This document shows, in pieces, positions 63,946-64,000 of a stretch of DNA of 64,000 nt (the first letter of the stretch is position 1; each line of letters opens with the position of its first letter). A program made the position numbers and the translations under genes. The notes under the pieces are model-generated. The model ran no database searches. It saw nothing but the letters and a program-made list of their open reading frames with translations, and was not told the origin of the DNA. Origin of the DNA: Euonymus europaeus (taxonomy: Eukaryota > Streptophyta > Magnoliopsida > Celastrales > Celastraceae); contig OY756969.1 in the NCBI GenBank assembly GCA_963580455.1, positions 18,076,760 through 18,140,759 on the forward strand, in the 5' to 3' direction.

Positions 63946-63980
63946 GGGATCCCGCATGAAACATTGTCATGCGCGATCCC
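63946..63980. repeat. Inverted repeat / hairpin, possible MITE end
   Basis: GGGATCCCGCATGA (63946-63959) and TCATGCGCGATCCC (63967-63980) form a 14-bp stem with one mismatch around a 7-base loop. Placed directly after an AT microsatellite and near the window edge, it could be the end of a transposon whose remainder lies outside. Confidence 0.6.
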
Positions 63981-64000
63981 TTTCTCACCGTTGGATCAAT

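Larger units (their letters stand above)
63551..64000. other. Right-edge intergenic sequence
   Basis: Non-coding. It contains the AT microsatellite and the GGGATC hairpin listed separately. The sequence up to 63880 shows no gene or repeat that I recognise. Confidence 0.5.

Noticed and set aside
1..64000. CRISPR arrays, operons, riboswitches, rRNA or viral integrations
   Set aside because: No regularly spaced repeats, polycistronic layout, structured RNA signature or virus-type gene other than LTR retrotransposon genes was seen on either strand.

Overview
The window is nuclear DNA of a flowering plant, most likely a eudicot. The evidence is GT-AG introns, a mitochondrial protein gene with 18 coding exons, a DUF4220/DUF594 gene (a plant-only family), a strictosidine-synthase-like relic, and dense Copia, Gypsy, TRIM, SINE and MITE content. 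The species cannot be named from the sequence alone. All exon boundaries and repeat alignments were made by eye.

Layout. 1-1320 looks like the 3' end of an old LTR retrotransposon. 2331-6150 is a decayed PIF/Harbinger DNA transposon with both of its genes, a DDE transposase and a Myb/SANT-like partner. 7682-8205 is a promoter region with a 134-bp tandem duplication and a TATA box. 8206-46476 (+) is the mitochondrial electron-transfer flavoprotein:ubiquinone oxidoreductase gene (ETFQO). Its 18 exons join in frame to a 668-residue protein, but 2,007 coding bases are spread over 38.3 kb because introns 9 and 11 are filled with nested transposons. 46902-48285 (-) is a convergent, multiply broken strictosidine-synthase-like pseudogene, with an LTR-like stretch abutting its 5' end. 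48.3-53.4 kb is intergenic repeat debris. 56009-58220 (+) is an intact DUF4220/DUF594 membrane-protein gene. 58875-63545 (+) is an apparently intact Copia element with identical LTRs and one uninterrupted polyprotein.

Intron 9 can be read as a stratigraphy. An inverted-repeat element of about 548 bp was split by Copia A (target duplication AAGCT). Copia A was later hit by a 1.24-kb LTR-like insertion in its reverse transcriptase and by a Gypsy element in its 3' LTR. The same inverted-repeat arm was hit again, 54 bp further on, by Copia B (target duplication TGAAT), whose LTRs are identical. Intron 11 holds an older decayed Copia (C) with a small antisense LTR element inside it, then a tRNA-derived SINE and a probable hAT-type non-autonomous element. 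Introns 1, 9 and 12 carry Harbinger-like MITEs and intron 17 carries a TRIM-like element.

No bacterial-type operon, CRISPR array, tRNA gene or rRNA gene was seen. I see no new enzymatic system. The unusual content is the nested transposon record, two apparently very recent Copia insertions (one intact, one defective), and structural details of the host genes.
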